In this document: positions 3,436-5,901 of the stretch, piece by piece | How positions within the stretch are numbered: the stretch's first letter is position 1 | Layout: each line of letters begins with the position of its first letter | NCBI GenBank assembly: GCA_021774205.1 | Contig: JAJFJI010000346.1 | Coordinates: 1 to 5,901, forward strand | DNA: 5,901 nt | Direction of reading: 5' to 3' | Source: Nitrosomonas sp. | Lineage (GTDB): Bacteria; Pseudomonadota; Gammaproteobacteria; Burkholderiales; Nitrosomonadaceae | Position numbers and translations under genes: made by a program | Notes under the pieces: generated by a model | The model's database searches: none | The model's input: the letters and a program-made list of their open reading frames with translations, nothing else | What the model was told of the DNA's origin: nothing

Positions 3436-5901
3436 TCATTGCTTAGTAAATGTCATCTTGCCATTATCACAGTCTACCTTAATGGTATCTTTGGCGGCGA
3501 ATTTTCCTTCCAGAATATTCTTCGCCAGCGGATTTTCAATTTGCGACTGAATGGCGCGTTTCAATGGGCGCGCACCGAAAACAGGATCAAAACCTGCTCG
3601 TGCAAGTTCGGTCAATGCCGAATCCGATATCTGCAGTTCGATTTCCATCTTGGCCAGACGAGATTCTAAATATTGCAATTGAATTTGTGCAATCGATTTG
3701 ATATGTTTCTCATCCAACGCATGGAAAACAACGATTTCATCAATACGATTGATAAATTCGGGACGAAAATGCGTTTTTACTTCACCCATTACCGCTAGTT
3801 TTATCGCCTGATAATCGCCGCCGGACATATCCTGAATCATTTGTGACCCTAGATTAGACGTCATGACAATCACGGTATTTTTAAAATCTACCGTACGGCC
3901 TTGACCATCCGTCATACGTCCGTCATCGAGCACTTGAAGCAGAACATTGAATACGTCAGGATGCGCTTTTTCTACTTCATCGAGTAAGATCACCGAATAA
4001 GGTTTTCTTCTTACGATTTCAGTAAGATAGCCGCCTTCTTCATAACCAATGTAACCGGGTGGTGCGCCAATTAGTCGCGCTACGGAATGTTTTTCCATGA
4101 ATTCCGACATGTCTATACGAACCAGATGATCCTCAGAATCAAACAGAAATCCTGCTAGTGCCTTGCATAATTCAGTTTTGCCAACGCCGGTAGGGCCCAG
4201 AAACAAGAATGAGCCATATGGGCGATTGGGGTCGGAAAGTCCGGCACGTGAGCGACGGATTGCATCAGACACCAATCGTACCGCTTCATCCTGGCCGATC
4301 ACACGTTGGTGCAGTTTTTGTTCCATTAACAAAAGCTTTTCTCGTTCACCCTGCATCATTTTTGACACAGGAATGCCAGTAGCGCGCGAGACCACCTCAG
4401 CAATTTCTTCTGCGCCAACTTGTGTGCGGAACAACTTTGGTTTGCTTACTTCATCATGCTGCGTTGTGTTTTCGGTCCGGTGAATTTGTTCAGCAAGCTG
4501 TGTCTCTAGTTGCGGAATGCGTTCGTACTGTAGTTTGGACGCCGTTTCCAAATCGCCTTTACGTTTTGCAATTTCAATTTCATTTCTAAGCTTCTCCAGT
4601 TCTTCCTTGATATGCTGAGAGCCTTGTGCGCGGGATTTTTCAGCTTTCAGGATTTCTTCCAGATCAGCGTACTCACGTTCGAGCCTGCTTATTTCTTCTT
4701 CCAGCAGGCCGAGGCGTTTTTGCGATGCTTCATCTTTTTCCCTTTTAATTGCTTCACGTTCGATTTTGAGTTGAATCAGGCGGCGGTCGAGCTTATCCAT
4801 CACTTCCGGCTTCGAATCCCTTTCCATGCGAATCCGTGCTGCAGCCTCATCGATTAAATCAATGGCTTTGTCCGGTAAGAAACGATCGGTAATATAACGA
4901 TTCGATAACTCAGCAGCAGCAACAATTGCTGGATCTGTGATGTCAACCCCATGATGAATTTCGTATTTTTCCTGCAAGCCACGCAAGATCGCAATCGTTG
5001 CTTCCACAGTAGGTTCGTTAACTAAAACTTTTTGAAAGCGTCGTTCCAGCGCCGCATCTTTTTCAATATATTTGCGATATTCATCCAAGGTGGTTGCGCC
5101 CACACAATGCAATTCTCCGCGCGCTAGTGCTGGTTTTAGCATGTTGCCAGCATCGATTGCGCCTTCTGCCTTGCCGGCGCCAACCATGGTATGCATTTCA
5201 TCAATAAACAAAATAATGTTGCCTTCTTCCTGAGCGATTTCTTTTAGGACTGTTTTAAGGCGTTCCTCGAATTCACCACGAAATTTGGCGCCTGCCAATA
5301 ATGCCGCCATATCGAGCGACAGCACTCGCTTATTCTTGAGGCTTTCTGGTACTTCGTCGTTAACGATCCGCTGCGCAAGTCCTTCCACAATGGCGGTTTT
5401 ACCAACACCAGGTTCGCCAATCAGGACTGGATTGTTCTTGGTGCGCCGCTGTAGCACCTGAATAGTGCGGCGAATTTCATCGTCACGGCCAATCACTGGA
5501 TCAAGTTTGCCTATGCGCGCACGCTCATTGAGATCCAATGTATATTTTTTCAGGGATTCACGGCTACTTTCTGACTCGGCACTGGCCACATTTTCACCAC
5601 CACGGACTGCATTGATAGCTTGTTCAAGCGCAGCGCGGTTGGCGCCATGCTGTTTTAACAGCCTGCCGGATTCACCTTTATCCTCAAGTATTGCTAAGAG
5701 AAACATTTCAGAAGCGATAAATTGATCGCTACGTTTTTGCGCTTCCTTGTCAGCGAGGTTAAACATATTGACAAGGTCACGTGAAATACTAATTTCTCCG
5801 GTTGTACCTGCAACTTTAGGTAAGCGCTCAACACTTTGCTTTAACTTGTCGCGCAAGGGGGCGACATTGGTGCCAGATCGTTGCAACAAGGAAGTAGTGC
5901 C
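3436..5901 (-). CDS. clpB: ATP-dependent disaggregase ClpB (Hsp100), N-terminus missing
   Basis: ClpB is a hexameric AAA+ chaperone that, with DnaK/DnaJ/GrpE, threads aggregated proteins through its pore. The frame is open to the right edge. It shows 821 codons, starting about 44 residues into the E. coli protein, and ends in TGA, so a full length near 865 is expected (E. coli 857). Numbering visible codons: the N-domain remainder runs to about 110; NBD1 has Walker A GEPGVGKT (about 162-169), Walker B ILFIDE (about 230-235) and an arginine pair in LERRFQKV (about 285-292). The charged coiled-coil middle domain runs about 360-480. It separates ClpB from ClpA and ClpX. NBD2 has Walker A GPTGVGKT (about 569-576), Walker B VILLDE (about 637-642), pore loop GYIGYEEGG and sensor-2 GARPLKR. 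NBD1 pore loop 1 has Phe (AKFRGEFEER) where E. coli has Tyr. There is no tripeptide for ClpP docking, as expected. The promoter lies outside the window, so a heat-shock promoter cannot be assessed. Confidence 0.97.
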   Translation of the reverse strand, partial: GTTSLLQRSGTNVAPLRDKLKQSVERLPKVAGTTGEISISRDLVNMFNLADKEAQKRSDQFIASEMFLLAILEDKGESGRLLKQHGANRAALEQAINAVRGGENVASAESESSRESLKKYTLDLNERARIGKLDPVIGRDDEIRRTIQVLQRRTKNNPVLIGEPGVGKTAIVEGLAQRIVNDEVPESLKNKRVLSLDMAALLAGAKFRGEFEERLKTVLKEIAQEEGNIILFIDEMHTMVGAGKAEGAIDAGNMLKPALARGELHCVGATTLDEYRKYIEKDAALERRFQKVLVNEPTVEATIAILRGLQEKYEIHHGVDITDPAIVAAAELSNRYITDRFLPDKAIDLIDEAAARIRMERDSKPEVMDKLDRRLIQLKIEREAIKREKDEASQKRLGLLEEEISRLEREYADLEEILKAEKSRAQGSQHIKEELEKLRNEIEIAKRKGDLETASKLQYERIPQLETQLAEQIHRTENTTQHDEVSKPKLFRTQVGAEEIAEVVSRATGIPVSKMMQGEREKLLLMEQKLHQRVIGQDEAVRLVSDAIRRSRAGLSDPNRPYGSFLFLGPTGVGKTELCKALAGFLFDSEDHLVRIDMSEFMEKHSVARLIGAPPGYIGYEEGGYLTEIVRRKPYSVILLDEVEKAHPDVFNVLLQVLDDGRMTDGQGRTVDFKNTVIVMTSNLGSQMIQDMSGGDYQAIKLAVMGEVKTHFRPEFINRIDEIVVFHALDEKHIKSIAQIQLQYLESRLAKMEIELQISDSALTELARAGFDPVFGARPLKRAIQSQIENPLAKNILEGKFAAKDTIKVDCDNGKMTFTKQ
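5587..5601 (-). promoter_or_regulatory. Possible internal translation start for short ClpB
   Basis: The GTG codon at 5589-5587 encodes the valine in RGGENVASA. This aligns with Val149 of E. coli ClpB (RGGESVND), the known internal start that yields the short form lacking the N-domain. On the transcript it is preceded by GGTGGTGA, a purine-rich stretch ending about five bases before the GTG that could act as a Shine-Dalgarno sequence. The purine bases partly reflect the conserved Gly-Gly-Glu codons, so they may not have been selected for initiation. The position match is seen directly. Use as a start is inferred from E. coli. Confidence 0.4.

Noticed and set aside
4163..4483. Plus-strand open frames opposite clpB, dapA and bamC
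   Set aside because: They are antisense shadows of well-supported genes, with no binding sites or recognisable protein features.
1..5901. CRISPR arrays, transposases, tRNA or rRNA genes, phage or defence genes
   Set aside because: I looked for these on both strands and saw no spaced repeats, terminal inverted repeats, tRNA cloverleaf motifs or matching protein motifs.

Overview
The window looks like chromosomal DNA of a Gram-negative bacterium, most probably a betaproteobacterium. The evidence is an outer-membrane assembly lipoprotein (BamC) whose N-terminal tail has the YKSAGKLPPLDVPPDL pattern I associate with betaproteobacteria, a proteobacterial-type DapA and ClpB, and the dapA-bamC gene order shared by beta- and gammaproteobacteria. 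The moderate base composition and AT-rich spacers would fit a Nitrosomonas-like lineage. That genus-level guess is inference only and was not checked by search.

Layout from left to right. (1) The left edge holds the first 22 codons of a minus-strand gene for a secreted protein, with a good promoter about 130 bp upstream of its start. (2) About 840 bp (68-909) carries no convincing gene. It has two outward-facing promoters, a hairpin and some T runs. (3) A plus-strand gene for a 51-residue lipoprotein (910-1065) has its own promoter, a Shine-Dalgarno sequence and a strong terminator. A 25-bp tandem duplication lies across its stop codon. (4) Three minus-strand genes follow, given here in transcription order: clpB (5' end cut off by the window edge), dapA, and bamC, which starts on the base after the dapA stop codon. 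The hairpin at 1112-1142 lies between the convergent lipoprotein and bamC genes and can probably terminate transcription from both sides.

ClpB is a cytosolic disaggregase that works with DnaK. DapA makes the first committed intermediate of lysine and diaminopimelate, and diaminopimelate feeds peptidoglycan synthesis. BamC belongs to the BAM complex that inserts beta-barrel proteins into the outer membrane. The dapA-bamC pair therefore joins two envelope-building functions in one transcript. ClpB is a neighbour with no obvious functional link.

Most of the window is ordinary housekeeping DNA, and I found no evidence of a new multi-gene system. The parts most worth a second look are the unrecognised small lipoprotein with its out-of-frame tail duplication, and the long gene-poor stretch beside it.
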